Shown here one piece after another: positions 54,883-64,000 of a stretch of DNA of 64,000 bases (within the stretch, counting starts at the first letter, position 1; each line of letters begins with the position of its first letter). Made by a program: the position numbers and the translations under genes. This stretch comes from Acidobacteriaceae bacterium (GTDB lineage Bacteria; Acidobacteriota; Terriglobia; Terriglobales; Acidobacteriaceae), in assembly GCA_030038195.1 (NCBI GenBank), contig JASHPJ010000124.1, positions 81,451-145,450 on the forward strand, read 5' to 3'. Under the pieces are notes generated by a model. It worked only from the letters and a program-made list of their open reading frames with translations. It made no database searches and was not told where the DNA came from.

Positions 54883-55509
54883 TCAATGCGAATTCGATAG
54901 CGACTGTGAAAATGTGCGCGTGACTTCGGGAGATAACTCGCCGATCCATTCGCTGGTAACCTTTCCATGACCGTCAAGAATTATAGTTTCTGGTGTAAAG
55001 AAGAATCGGTAAGTGAGCGCAGTGGAAGCGGAGACCTGAGCAAACGTCGTGTATTGTTGCAGGCTGTGAGAGTTTAAATAAGAGGTGGTTACGGATTCGC
55101 CCGTGTTAACGAATACAGGACGCCAACTCAATGATTTTTGGGCGGCAAGGATGGAATTCCATCTGGGCCAGTTTTTGTTGCAAACCGAACATATTGGAGA
55201 GAAGATAAACAGAACAGTCGGACGGGTCTGATTCCTGAAGTCGACCAAAATAGGTTTGCCAAATTGATCCACCCCGCTCAACGGTGGTAGGGAAACTCCC
55301 TGAGGAGTCATTTGTTGGCTGCGCAAGATTTTAACTTTGCCGAGCAAATTGTGATTCTCAACAACCAACGTTACGTTCGCAGCTGACGAAGTGAGAAAAA
55401 CCAGCACTCCCGCGGAAATGAGCATTTTATCGACTCGTCTAATTCTACCTACAGGGTGGACGACCTGCTGTGATGTCGTTGACGGGAAGGTCTTTTCAAC
55501 TTCTGACAT
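54883..55509 (-). CDS. Membrane-anchored thioredoxin-like (TlpA/redoxin) protein
   Basis: 208 aa from ATG 55509 (GAGGAG upstream; TTG 55542 also in frame). One transmembrane helix (MLISAGVLVFLTSSAANVTLVV) then a periplasmic redoxin domain with the active site FIFSPICSVCNKNWPRW, IFV-type strands (VLFIF, WRPVFVNTG) and the cis-Pro region FFTPETIILDGHGKV. Resembles TlpA/MauD-type thiol oxidoreductases. The next gene, 18 nt away, encodes a six-Cys peptide, a likely substrate. Confidence 0.85.
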   Translation of the reverse strand: MSEVEKTFPSTTSQQVVHPVGRIRRVDKMLISAGVLVFLTSSAANVTLVVENHNLLGKVKILRSQQMTPQGVSLPPLSGVDQFGKPILVDFRNQTRPTVLFIFSPICSVCNKNWPRWNSILAAQKSLSWRPVFVNTGESVTTSYLNSHSLQQYTTFAQVSASTALTYRFFFTPETIILDGHGKVTSEWIGELSPEVTRTFSQSLSNSH

Positions 55510-55542
55510 CGGCTCCTCACTCCGTATCGAGTCGTCGCTCAA

Positions 55543-55935
55543 ATAATTAGGCTCAATGTCCTTGAGAAGTGAATTGTTCTTACCGCATCACTTAACATTG
55601 GATCAGAGCATCACACGGGTACTGCAGTTAAGATAGTGCGCACCTCGCGGCTGGTGATAAGGTGGATTCCCGCTTGTCCATCCTTTCACGCAAGACTTTC
55701 AATTGGGCGACGATAGTTGATGTATGGCCACGATCCCCTAAGGCTTGTCGGCCTACATACGTCCACTCCCTTCGCGTCACTGGAACGAGTGCAGTCCACC
55801 AATTTCAGGTTCCTCATACAACGATTTAAGAGTTCTGTCAAACGCCCACAAATTTTGTCATTTAACGGTGAGTTGAACTCCGGGATATGCATCTTTGTTT
55901 GCCATGTATCGGGCTGGGAATGAAAGAATGGAGCC
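55543..55935. other. Gap before pepA
   Basis: About 390 nt, lower in G+C than its surroundings. No gene, repeat or convincing promoter recognised. Confidence 0.4.
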
Positions 55936-57450
55936 ATGAGAACCGAATTTTCTTTTGCGAATCTTGCGGAAATTGAGACGGAGTTGCTGGCCGTTTTAGC
56001 GGCCGATGCACAGACGGCCAAGGAGGCGGATGCCAGACCGGCTCCGGCGCTGCTGACGGGGAACGAGGCCGTGAAGAAGGCGGTTGCAGACGTGCTGGCT
56101 AGCGGCGAGTTCAAGGCTGGGGCCAACGAAACGCTGCTGCTGCATGGGCCGGCGGGGTTGAAGGCGAAGCGGCTGCTGGTGGTGGGACTGGGCAAGGCCG
56201 GCAAGGCGACGGCGCATTCGGTGCGCAGCGCGGCGGGGACGGCGGTGCGGTTTGCCAAGCCGCGCGGGATTCGCGAGGTGGCGCTGGCGCTGCCGCTGCT
56301 GGTTTCGGATGGACTTGACGCGGCGGCGAGCGCGCGGGCCGCTGTTGAGGGTGCGCTGGTGGGCGACTTCGATCCGGATACCTATCGCAGCGACCGCAAG
56401 GACCAGAGCGTGCAGCGGTTCACACTGGTTGCGCCGGAGTCCGCGGATAAGAAGGCGCTGGAGGCGGCGTTTGCCGAGGGCGTGATCGTGGGCGAGAGCC
56501 AGAACTTTGCGCGGTCGCTGGTGAACGAGCCGGGCAACAAGCTGACGCCAACGATTCTGGGACAGCGTGCGGCAGAGATGGCGCAGGAAGTGGGCCTTGG
56601 CTGGGAGGTGCACTCGACCGAAAAACTGCACGAGCTGAAGATGGGCGCGTTCTGGAGCGTGTCGCAGGGATCGGAAGAGCCGCCGGCGTTGATTGTGCTG
56701 AGGTATGAGCCGGACGGCGTGGCGAAGGATGGGCCGGTACTGGGCCTGGTGGGCAAGGGAATTACGTTCGACACGGGCGGCATCTCGATCAAGCCGGCTG
56801 ACAACATGGAGAAGATGAAGTACGACATGGCGGGCGGCGCGGCGATGATTGGTGCGATGCGCGCCATTGCACTGCTCAAGCCGAAGGTGCGCGTGATCGG
56901 CATTGTGTGCGCGGCCGAGAACATGCCGGACGGCAAGGCGCAGAAGCCGGGCGACGTGCAGACAGCGATGAGCGGCAAGACGATCGAGATCATCAACACC
57001 GACGCCGAGGGGCGGCTGGTGCTGGCCGATGGATTGGCCTACGCAAAGCAACTCGGCGCGACGCACCTGATCGACGCGGCCACGCTGACCGGCGCGTGCG
57101 TGGTGGCGCTGGGGATGGTGAATGCGGGGGCGTTCTCGAACGACGATGCGACCTACGAGAAGTTCGATACGGCGCTGAAGGTGTCGGGCGAGAAGTTCTG
57201 GCGGCTGCCGCTGGGCGACGAGTACATGGAGATGATCAAGTCGGACATTGGCGACATCAAGAACACCGGCGGACGCTGGGGTGGCGCGATCACGGCGGCG
57301 GAGTTTCTGCACGCGTTTGCCGAGGAGACGCCGTGGGTTCACCTGGATATTGCCGGCGTGGCGTGGGTGGAGGATGCGCGGCCGTATATTGCAAAGGGAC
57401 CGAGCGGGATTGCGGTGCGGTCGATATTGGAGTGGGTGAGAAGCTATTGA
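55936..57450 (+). CDS. pepA: Leucyl aminopeptidase (M17 family)
   Basis: 504 aa. C-terminal catalytic domain has the two-metal motifs LVGKGITFDTGGISIKPADNMEKMKYDMAGGAA (Lys and Asp ligands) and NTDAEGRLVLADGL (signature), then ATLTGACVVALG and TGGRWGGAITAAEFL. The N-terminal macro-like domain spans about 1-170. Zn/Mn enzyme releasing N-terminal residues in the cytoplasm. GGAG lies 2-3 nt before the ATG, an unusually short spacing, so initiation may be weak. Confidence 0.96.
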   Translation: MRTEFSFANLAEIETELLAVLAADAQTAKEADARPAPALLTGNEAVKKAVADVLASGEFKAGANETLLLHGPAGLKAKRLLVVGLGKAGKATAHSVRSAAGTAVRFAKPRGIREVALALPLLVSDGLDAAASARAAVEGALVGDFDPDTYRSDRKDQSVQRFTLVAPESADKKALEAAFAEGVIVGESQNFARSLVNEPGNKLTPTILGQRAAEMAQEVGLGWEVHSTEKLHELKMGAFWSVSQGSEEPPALIVLRYEPDGVAKDGPVLGLVGKGITFDTGGISIKPADNMEKMKYDMAGGAAMIGAMRAIALLKPKVRVIGIVCAAENMPDGKAQKPGDVQTAMSGKTIEIINTDAEGRLVLADGLAYAKQLGATHLIDAATLTGACVVALGMVNAGAFSNDDATYEKFDTALKVSGEKFWRLPLGDEYMEMIKSDIGDIKNTGGRWGGAITAAEFLHAFAEETPWVHLDIAGVAWVEDARPYIAKGPSGIAVRSILEWVRSY

Positions 57451-58121
57451 AACGCGGGTCCCTTCGACATAGACCAGACGATGGAGCGGTACATGGAAGT
57501 GCATCATCACGCAGCGATGCAACCGGTCGACGCGCTGACGGCGATGCTGCCGGGAAAGAAGCAGGCAGCAAGTTGGCGAGTTAGCGTCGAAAAAGCGGCC
57601 TGCCTCTAGGCTTTCGGTATTGGGCCTTAAGTTCGAGTTTTCGGAGACCTGGATCGCCTGTTGTATTAGGCCGTGTCGACCTATAGGTTTGGCAAGAAAG
57701 ACTGGAAATCGGGCGTAATACGCGGGAAATGACGAAAAGCAACCACAGGTCCCGCCACGGCGGATCTTTGACCTTCGACTCCGCAAGCCGCACAAAACGC
57801 GGCTTGCTCCGCTCAGGATGACAACAGTATTGATGCTGCGAACTTCAGCTTCTTACAGCAACTGGAAAACTGCTGTAGATCCGGAGGTGATCGGAACAAG
57901 CTTGTATTGGCGCGCCACTGCGCCAGTGTTGTAGTCTGGTGTGCGAATCAGAAAGCTCTGATTCAGTCATTCACTCTTCTCTCAGGGGCTAAAGCTCCAT
58001 TCATCTTACGGCACTTACGGCACCCTTCGACAAGCTCAGGGCAGGCTCGAAGCCGTACCCTTTCAGAACTGTGGCTGAACCAGAGCTTCCTTGGAAGACA
58101 TTGACCTGAGGTGCATATTCG
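57451..58121. other. Gene-free stretch with two repeat copies
   Basis: 670 nt. Contains the GTCCCGCCACGGCGGATC-type repeat at 57748-57824, with an inserted GCCGC/GCGGC hairpin, and a mosaic of the KGHGFSRAE-type element (about 57978-58072: GGGGCTAAAGCTCC, then GGCACCC ... GGCTCGAAGCCGTACCCTTTC). No gene supported. Confidence 0.6.
57748..57824 (+). repeat. GTCCCGCCACGGCGGATC...CTCAGGATGACA repeat, copy 3
   Basis: Same block order as at 34996 and 36429; ends CCGCTCAGGATGACAACAG. Confidence 0.75.
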
Positions 58122-59711
58122 ATGGCCATTGTTGCCGGCGTCGACTTTGGAACGCTGAGCGTTCGCGTCACTCTTGTGGACAGCGTGAAGGGGCCGATCG
58201 GCACGGCGTCGGCTTCGTATCCGCTGCACCGGCGGCGCGAGGACCCGAACTACGCGACGCAGTCGCACGCGGACCAGATGGCTGCGCTGGCCGCGGCCAC
58301 GCGCGACGTGCTGAAGACCACGGGCGTGCGCGGCGATGCGGTGGAAGCCATTGCGCTGGACACGACTGGATCGAGCGTGATCCCGGTGGGCGAAGGGCTG
58401 GAGCCGCTGGACGAATATTATCTGTGGTGCGATCATCGCGCCTTTGCCGAGGCCGAGGAGATTACGCGCAAGGCCCATGAACTGGGCTTCGAGGGCATCG
58501 AGTGGTGCGGCGGCGTGTACTCGCACGAGTGGGGATTCGCCAAGCTGCTGCACTGGCTCAGGCACAATCCAGAAAAGCGCGCAAAGCTGGTCACGGCGCT
58601 GGAACACTGCGACATGGTGGCGGCCACGCTGAGTGGCGTGACCACGGTGAAAGGCCTCAAGCGCAGCGTCTGCGCGATGGGCCACAAGTGGATGTGGAAT
58701 CCCAAGTGGGGCGGGCTGCCACCGGAGGATTTCCTGGTCGCCGTCGATCCACTGTTGAAGGACGTGCGCGCCAAAATCGGCGGCGAGTACCTGACGAGCG
58801 ACAGCGTAGCCGGGCATCTGTCTGCCAGGTGGGCCGCGGAGCTGGGTCTGCGTGCGGGCATTCCGATTCCGGTGGGCGCGTTCGACGCGCACTGGGATGC
58901 GATCGGGTCAAATTGCCGCGAAGGCGACGCGGTGAACGTGGTGGGTACGTCGACGTGCATTATTGCGATGGCGCATGAGACGGAACTGGTGCCGGGCGTG
59001 TGCGGCGTGGTGCCGGGCAGCGTGCATCCCGCGTACACGGGGATTGAAGCAGGGCTTTCGGCGACGGGAGACATCTTTGACGCAATCGCCAAGCGCGCGC
59101 ATGCCACGGTGGCGGCGCTCTCCGACGGCCTCGATGCGTACAAGGCGGGACAGACCGGTCTGCTGCGCCTGAGCTGGGACAACGGCGACCGCACGGTGCT
59201 GGTGAATCCCGAGCTGGGCGGCGTGACGCTGGGGTGGAACCTGGTGCATACCGCGCAGGACGAGCTGTTTGCGGCGATCGAGGGGACGGCGTTTCATACG
59301 CGGATCATTCTGGAACGGATGGCCGAGCACGGCGTGCGCATCGATCGCGTGATCAATGCCGGCGGGATTCCGCAGAAGAGCGAAGTGCTCAATCGCGTGT
59401 ACGCCAACGTGCTGAACAAGCCGGTGCTGGTGCCGGCGGGAATTCCGACGAGCCTGGGGTCGGGAATCTTTGCGCTGCTGGCTGCGGGCGCGTACAAGAC
59501 GGTGGAAGAAGCGCAGGCCGCGGTGTGTTTGCCGCTGCGGACAGTCGAGCCGGATGCGCAGTCGGCGGCGGTGTACGAGCGGCTCTACCGGCACTATCGC
59601 GATGTATACTTCGCGCTGGGGACGCGGGATGCGGCGCCGGTGGCGCTGGGGCGGGTGTTGCCGGAGCTGCGCAAGATTGCCAGTGAGCAAGTCGGCGGGT
59701 TAGCAAGTTAG
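58122..59711 (+). CDS. araB: Ribulokinase (AraB, FGGY family)
   Basis: 529 aa. Phosphorylates L-ribulose in arabinose use. FGGY kinase features: GVDFGTLSVRVTLVD (ATP-phosphate 1), LDTTGSSVIPV, DEYYLWCDHRAFAEA, the catalytic-Asp region VGAFDAHWDAIGSNC, VVGTSTCIIAM and the C-terminal INAGGIPQKSEVLNRVYANVLNKPV with the ATP-binding GG. The sequence pattern around YYLWCDHRA fits ribulokinase more than xylulokinase. No neighbouring arabinose genes are visible. Confidence 0.92.
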   Translation: MAIVAGVDFGTLSVRVTLVDSVKGPIGTASASYPLHRRREDPNYATQSHADQMAALAAATRDVLKTTGVRGDAVEAIALDTTGSSVIPVGEGLEPLDEYYLWCDHRAFAEAEEITRKAHELGFEGIEWCGGVYSHEWGFAKLLHWLRHNPEKRAKLVTALEHCDMVAATLSGVTTVKGLKRSVCAMGHKWMWNPKWGGLPPEDFLVAVDPLLKDVRAKIGGEYLTSDSVAGHLSARWAAELGLRAGIPIPVGAFDAHWDAIGSNCREGDAVNVVGTSTCIIAMAHETELVPGVCGVVPGSVHPAYTGIEAGLSATGDIFDAIAKRAHATVAALSDGLDAYKAGQTGLLRLSWDNGDRTVLVNPELGGVTLGWNLVHTAQDELFAAIEGTAFHTRIILERMAEHGVRIDRVINAGGIPQKSEVLNRVYANVLNKPVLVPAGIPTSLGSGIFALLAAGAYKTVEEAQAAVCLPLRTVEPDAQSAAVYERLYRHYRDVYFALGTRDAAPVALGRVLPELRKIASEQVGGLAS

Positions 59712-59996
59712 CTCGATCATGGCGAGAGCTTGCTTTCCCAGGTCTTCTGCCGCGGCGGACGACAGGATGGGGCATGGATGCATGATTGTTTCATCTGATC
59801 CCTGATCTTTGATTCCCTGCAATCACTGCTGTTGCTGCATCTGCTGCATACCGAGGAACGATGAGTCTGGCGTGGATCTCCGCCTGTAGCCTGTTCTTAC
59901 GTTCTAACATGCGTGCAATAAAGGCACTATCAGGAATTAAAGTGGTTTCTATCAGCGTTTCGCCGCCAGGCTGCTCTTGATTCAAGGGAGATTTCC
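59712..59996. other. Gap between araB and the hydrolase
   Basis: Holds a degenerate TTTCCC...GGGGCA repeat (about 59730-59775) and a 64-codon minus-strand ORF (59791-59985) that I do not accept as a gene. Confidence 0.4.
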
Positions 59997-61940
59997 ATGC
60001 GGATGCTCAAACGGAAGATTTTGTTCGCTGGGTGCTTACTCGTTTTTGTTGCCGCTCCTATCACGATCCGCGCTCAGCAGCCGGCGGCCGATGCGCCGCA
60101 GGAGGAGTTTGTCCGCTCGCATTACACGAAGTACGAGTTTCGCATTCCCATGCGCGACGGGGTGCGGCTGTTTACGGCGGTGTACGTGCCGAAGGCATCG
60201 GCGTTTCCTGACGATCCGGGGCCGTATCCGTTTTTGATGGACCGGACACCTTATAGCGTTGCGCCGTATGGCGAAGACCAGTATCCGGCGCGTCTCGGGC
60301 CGTCGGACGAGTTCGAGAAGGGCGGCTACATCTTCGTCTACCAGGACGTGCGCGGGCGCTGGATGAGCGAAGGCCGGTTTGTGGAGATGCGTCCGCACAT
60401 CGACGTGAAAAGATCGCCACAGGATGTGGACGACTCCTCCGACACATCGGACACGATCGATTTCCTGCTGAAAAATGTGCCCAACAACAACGGCAAGGTG
60501 GGCATCTGGGGCATCTCGTATCCGGGCTTCTATACATCGGCGTCGATCATCGACTCGCATCCGGCGATTCGGGCGGCCAGCCCGCAAGCGCCGATGACCG
60601 ACCTGTTTCGCGGCGACGATTCGTATCACGGCGGGGCGTTCATGCTCTCGGCGAACTTCGGGTTCTACGCGCCATTTTTCTATCCGCAGAAGAATCCCGA
60701 GCCGTCCGAGCCGCCGGTCACATTTCAATTCAGCACGCCGGACAGCTACCGGTTCTACCTGCGGGCCGGCAACGTTGCCAATCTCGAAACGCAGTACCTC
60801 AAGGGCTCGAACCCGCTTTTTGACGACCAGTTCAAGCACGACACCTATGACGGCTACTGGCAGGCGCGCGATCTTTCGCGGCATATGAAGAACGTGGGCT
60901 GCGCGGTGCTGGTGGTGGGCGGGTGGTTCGATGCGGAAGACCTCGAAGGGCCGTACCGGACGTTTTACGCGATCAACCAATTCAATCCCGAGACGCCGAT
61001 TACGCTGGTGGAGGGTCCGTGGGTGCATGGAGGATGGGCGCGAACGGACGGCAGCCGCCTGGGCGATGTGGAGTTCAACGCCAGGACCGCTGACTACTTT
61101 CGCGCACATATCCAGTTTCCGTTCTTCGAGCATTACCTGAAGGGCAAAGGCGAGACGCTGCCGAAGGCGATCGTGTTCGAGACGGGCACAAACGTGTGGC
61201 GGCGCTACGATGCGTGGCCGCCGAGGGCCGCGACGCCGAAGATGCTCTACTTTCATGCGGACGGCAAGCTGAGCTTCGATCCGCCCACGGAGATCGAGAG
61301 CAAAGATGAATACCTCAGCGATCCGAATCACCCGGTGCCGTTCGTGGGCTATACAACGGACACGGTGCCGCAGCGGTACATGGTGGACGACCAGCGGTTC
61401 GCGCACGACCGGCCGGACGTGCTTAGCTATGAAACCGATCCGCTGACGGAGGACGTGACGATTGCGGGGCCAATCTCGCCTCGCCTGAAGGTGGCCAGCT
61501 CGGGAACGGATGCGGATTTCGACGTGAAGCTGATCGATGTGTATCCGGACGATTATCCCAATGACACGCACGGCAGCGAAGGCCAGCCCAGCAAGCGCGT
61601 GGTGGATGCGCCGCCGCTGCTGATGGGCGGCTACGAGCAGCTGCTACGCGGCGAACCGTTCCGCGCCAAGTTTCGTAACAGCATGGAGAAGCCGGAACCG
61701 CTGGCGCCGGGCAAGATGACGGAGATCGACTTCACCATGCCCGATCTCTATCACACCTTCCGGCGCGGTCATCGCATCATGGTGCAGGTGCAGAGCTCGT
61801 GGTTCCCGCTGACGGACCGCAATCCGCAGACGTTCACGGATATTCCGTATGCCAAGCCGGAGGATTTCCAGAAGGCGACCGAGCAGGTGTTCCACCAGAA
61901 GGACGCGGCCAGTGGTGTGGAAGTGCTGGTGATGCCGTGA
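59997..61940 (+). CDS. Exported CocE/NonD-family hydrolase
   Basis: 647 aa; GGGAG precedes ATG 59997. Signal peptide ILFAGCLLVFVAAPITIRAQ. Alpha/beta-hydrolase domain with the nucleophile in GIWGISYPGFYTSA (Gly-x-Ser-Tyr-x-Gly), an oxyanion-type YSVAPYG, VGGWFDAEDLEGPYR with the acid, and VEGPWVHGGW with the His; then a jelly-roll C-terminal domain (LTEDVTIAGPISPRLKVASS) typical of X-Pro dipeptidyl-peptidase/CocE. Acts on acyl or peptide bonds in the periplasm or outside; substrate unknown (related enzymes include glutaryl-7-ACA acylases). Confidence 0.9.
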   Translation: MRMLKRKILFAGCLLVFVAAPITIRAQQPAADAPQEEFVRSHYTKYEFRIPMRDGVRLFTAVYVPKASAFPDDPGPYPFLMDRTPYSVAPYGEDQYPARLGPSDEFEKGGYIFVYQDVRGRWMSEGRFVEMRPHIDVKRSPQDVDDSSDTSDTIDFLLKNVPNNNGKVGIWGISYPGFYTSASIIDSHPAIRAASPQAPMTDLFRGDDSYHGGAFMLSANFGFYAPFFYPQKNPEPSEPPVTFQFSTPDSYRFYLRAGNVANLETQYLKGSNPLFDDQFKHDTYDGYWQARDLSRHMKNVGCAVLVVGGWFDAEDLEGPYRTFYAINQFNPETPITLVEGPWVHGGWARTDGSRLGDVEFNARTADYFRAHIQFPFFEHYLKGKGETLPKAIVFETGTNVWRRYDAWPPRAATPKMLYFHADGKLSFDPPTEIESKDEYLSDPNHPVPFVGYTTDTVPQRYMVDDQRFAHDRPDVLSYETDPLTEDVTIAGPISPRLKVASSGTDADFDVKLIDVYPDDYPNDTHGSEGQPSKRVVDAPPLLMGGYEQLLRGEPFRAKFRNSMEKPEPLAPGKMTEIDFTMPDLYHTFRRGHRIMVQVQSSWFPLTDRNPQTFTDIPYAKPEDFQKATEQVFHQKDAASGVEVLVMP

Positions 61941-62018
61941 AGGCGGCGAGTTCGCACCCAGTCGGTGGATGTTAGCGGGTTAGCAAGTCAGCGTTTTGGC
62001 AGCGGGGTTGAGGGGCTT

Positions 62019-62073
62019 GCTTTCCCATCCTGGCGGCATCCGCTGTAGCGGACGCCACTAGGGTGGGGCACCC
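62019..62073. repeat. TTTCCC...GGGGCACCC palindromic repeat
   Basis: GCTTTCCCATCCTGGCGGC, then GTCCGC-like hairpin TCCGCTGTAGCGGA, then CGCCACTAGGGTGGGGCACCC. Best conserved relative of the element at 32294. Confidence 0.7.
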
Positions 62074-62141
62074 ATTTTCGCACCCATTTTCGTGCTGGCG
62101 CCACGTTAGCGGGCTGGGTGAGTGTGGGCAAAGAGGTGTGG

Positions 62142-64000
62142 ATGGGCGTGCGCGGCTTGCGTGTGGCAGTTCCGATTGTGGCTGCGCTGCTGGTGGGCGG
62201 AGCGTGCGCGACGCGCGGCGAAGAGGGCATGTGGACCTTCGACAACCTGCCTTTGCAACAGCTTGAAGCGCAATACCACTTTACGCCGACGCAGGCGTGG
62301 CTCGACCATGTGCGGCTGGCGAGCGTGCGCATCAGCAACAGCGGAGCAGGCGCCGGCTCAGGCGCGTTTGTGAGCGCGGACGGGCTGATGGTGACGAATG
62401 AGCATGTGGCGCGCACGCAACTGCAGAAGAGCTCGACGGCGGAGCACGACTATCTGCGCGACGGATTCTATGCCGCCAAGCGCAGCGAAGAGATGAAGTC
62501 GCCCGGTTTTGAAGCGGATGTGCTGGTGAGCATGAAAGACGTGACGGAACGCGTGATGAATGCGGCCAGGAACGCGGCCAGCGAGACGGAGGCGGAGAAG
62601 GCACGCGTGGCGGAGACGGCGGCGATCGAAAAAGAGAGCGAGGGCAAGACCGGGCTGCGCGCGGAGGTGGTGGCGCTCTACAACGGCAGCGAGTACTGGC
62701 TGTACCAGTACAAGGCGTATACAGACGTGCGGCTGGTGTTTGCGCCAGAACGGCAGGCGGCGTTTTTCGGCGGCGACGCGGATAACTTCACCTATCCACG
62801 CTATGACCTGGACATGGCGCTGTACCGGGTGTACGAAGACGGCAAGCCGATCAGAAGTGCGCACTACCTGCAGTGGAATGCGCAGGGCGCTACGCCGGGC
62901 GAACTGGTGTTTGTGACGGGCAATCCGGGCTCGACGGAGCGCCAGGACACGATGGCGCAACTGCTGGTGGAGCGGGACACGATCGAGCCGGAGTTCATCG
63001 AATACCTGAAGCGGCGCATCGCGGCTGCGCAGGCGTTTGCCAAACAGGGCGCGGAAGAAGCGCGGCTGGTGGGCAGCCAGATTTTCTTCTGGCAGAACGA
63101 CCTGAAGGTATATGAGGGACGGCACGAAGCGCTGATAAATAAGAGCCTGATCGCGCGGCGGCAGGCAGAGGAGGACGAGCTGCGCGCGCGGGTGACGGCA
63201 AATGCCGAATGGCAGAAGCAATATGGCGATGCGTGGGAGACGATAGCGCACGCCGAAGAGCTGGCAAAGCCGGAGATCAAGCTGCAGATCTTTCGCAAAA
63301 CCGGCAGCACGCTGTTTGGCTATGCGCTGGGCCTTGTGGAGTACGCGGCGGAGGTGAAGAAGCCGGACAGCGAGCGGCTGCCGGGCTTTAACGATGCCGC
63401 GCTGGAGGCGTTCCGGGCGCGCATGTTCGCGCCGACGCCGGTTCACGCCGAGGCGGAGAGATTTTATCTTAGCAGCGGATTGAAGCTGTCTGCCGAAGAG
63501 CTGGGCGTGGACGACGCGTATGTGCGGGCGTTCACGCAGGGCGGGGATATCGACAAGACCGTGGACGCACTGGTGGACGGGACGAAGCTGGGCGACCCGG
63601 CGTTCCGCAAGTCGCTGCTGGATGGCGGCGAGGCAGCAGTGAGCGCGTCGACAGACCCGATGATGGAGGCGGCGCGGCGCGTGGACCCGATTCTGCTGGC
63701 CAGCTACCGGCGCATGCGCTACGACATCGAGGGGCAGATTGCGCCGGCCGCAGAGAAGCTGGGCCGGGCGCGGTTTGCGGCGTACGGAAAAAATGTTTAT
63801 CCGGACGCGACGTTTACGCTGCGGCTGGGCTACGGCACGGTGGAGGGATACCCATATAACGGAACCGTTGCACCGCCGTTTACCACCTTTTACGGGCTCT
63901 ACGACCGGTCAGCGGGCTTTGGCAATCGGCCGCCGTTCGATCTTCCGCCGAAGGTGGCGGCGGCGCTGGGCAAGCTCAACCTGGCCACACCGCTGGATTT
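62142..64000 (+). CDS. S46-family dipeptidyl-peptidase, 3' end outside window
   Basis: At least 619 codons, open at the window edge. From ATG 62142 (AGAGG upstream) a signal segment LRVAVPIVAALLVGGACA precedes EGMWTFDNLPLQQLEAQYHF, the usual S46 opening. Catalytic His in DGLMVTNEHVAR and Asp in NFTYPRYDLDMALYR; also VFVTGNPGSTERQDTMAQL. The catalytic Ser is expected further downstream, beyond 64000. The family (DPP7/DPP11) removes dipeptides in the periplasm of bacteria that live on peptides. Confidence 0.92.
   Translation, partial: MGVRGLRVAVPIVAALLVGGACATRGEEGMWTFDNLPLQQLEAQYHFTPTQAWLDHVRLASVRISNSGAGAGSGAFVSADGLMVTNEHVARTQLQKSSTAEHDYLRDGFYAAKRSEEMKSPGFEADVLVSMKDVTERVMNAARNAASETEAEKARVAETAAIEKESEGKTGLRAEVVALYNGSEYWLYQYKAYTDVRLVFAPERQAAFFGGDADNFTYPRYDLDMALYRVYEDGKPIRSAHYLQWNAQGATPGELVFVTGNPGSTERQDTMAQLLVERDTIEPEFIEYLKRRIAAAQAFAKQGAEEARLVGSQIFFWQNDLKVYEGRHEALINKSLIARRQAEEDELRARVTANAEWQKQYGDAWETIAHAEELAKPEIKLQIFRKTGSTLFGYALGLVEYAAEVKKPDSERLPGFNDAALEAFRARMFAPTPVHAEAERFYLSSGLKLSAEELGVDDAYVRAFTQGGDIDKTVDALVDGTKLGDPAFRKSLLDGGEAAVSASTDPMMEAARRVDPILLASYRRMRYDIEGQIAPAAEKLGRARFAAYGKNVYPDATFTLRLGYGTVEGYPYNGTVAPPFTTFYGLYDRSAGFGNRPPFDLPPKVAAALGKLNLATPLD

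Noticed and set aside
55996..57795. 599-codon minus-strand ORF antisense to pepA
   Set aside because: Shadow frame with Arg/His-rich low-complexity composition; pepA on the plus strand has all family motifs.
59791..59985. 64-codon minus-strand ORF between araB and the hydrolase
   Set aside because: Plausible composition but no ribosome-binding site and no recognised motif; left out for lack of support.
60036..61571. 511-codon minus-strand ORF antisense to the CocE-like gene
   Set aside because: Composition typical of a complementary-strand shadow; no domain.

Overview
The window looks like chromosomal DNA of a soil acidobacterium, probably Acidobacteriaceae/Terriglobia. Reasons: several very large Oar-like TonB-dependent receptors with an N-terminal carboxypeptidase-regulatory domain, a TIGR03435-type secreted protein, an ADOP-type (acidobacterial duplicated orphan permease) gene, a secretin with a cohesin-like tail, and dispersed intergenic palindromes whose translation reads KGHGFSRAE. 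This assignment is inferred from gene families, not from a marker gene.

Region 1 (about 389-12302) is a fluoride-response island. Three separate fluoride (crcB-motif) riboswitches can be folded by eye, at 431-490, 2098-2171 and 8830-8900. Each has a P1 hairpin whose loop pairs with a downstream strand; two of these pseudoknots are GGAGT/ACTCC and one is the covarying GGAAT/ATTCC. A near-consensus sigma70 promoter precedes the first. They control enolase (the classical fluoride target), then a dynamin-like GTPase, the CrcB/Fluc fluoride channel, a Cys-rich protein, a double and a single DUF190 protein, a second dynamin-like GTPase and a zinc-ribbon/HEAT protein, and separately a 30-codon leader ORF followed by two MutS-family ATPases. 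The dynamin-like, MutS-like, Cys-rich and HEAT proteins are the least understood parts of this system.

Region 2 (12340-29695) is a metal-handling locus. On the minus strand are two Oar-like receptors, two paralogous small secreted proteins with a CC-x5-HHC-x-MRM motif, and a multicopper oxidase. A Fur-family regulator and an AraC-type regulator are divergent. On the plus strand follow bacterioferritin, a cysteine-free ribosomal protein S4 paralog, another TonB-dependent receptor, a small CxC protein and a secreted CbiX-like chelatase with a His/Met-rich insert. Four copies of an approximately 45-bp repeat lie between these genes.

Region 3 (30239-36900) holds a one-carbon/SAM-cycle group: an ArsR-methyltransferase fusion regulator with a perfect palindromic operator at its start, ahcY and metF; then a secreted Gfo/Idh/MocA protein and a CPCC protein. 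Region 4 (37309-43779) is proteostasis: tig, clpP, clpX, a CDGSH protein and lon. Region 5 (43829-52298) has a collapsed ADOP permease pseudogene, a secreted SnoaL-like protein, the GTPase engB/ysxC, a urocanase-like protein, a secretin plus two pseudopilins and smpB. Region 6 (52333-55509) is a less GC-rich patch with a complete IS5-family element, a TIGR03435 protein, and a thioredoxin-like protein paired with a tiny secreted Cys-rich peptide. Region 7 (55936-64000) has pepA, an AraB-type ribulokinase, a CocE-like hydrolase and the 5' part of an S46 peptidase.

All calls are from reading the sequence and family knowledge; no database search was possible. Several start codons were moved from the longest ORF to one supported by a ribosome-binding site or signal peptide, as stated per entry.
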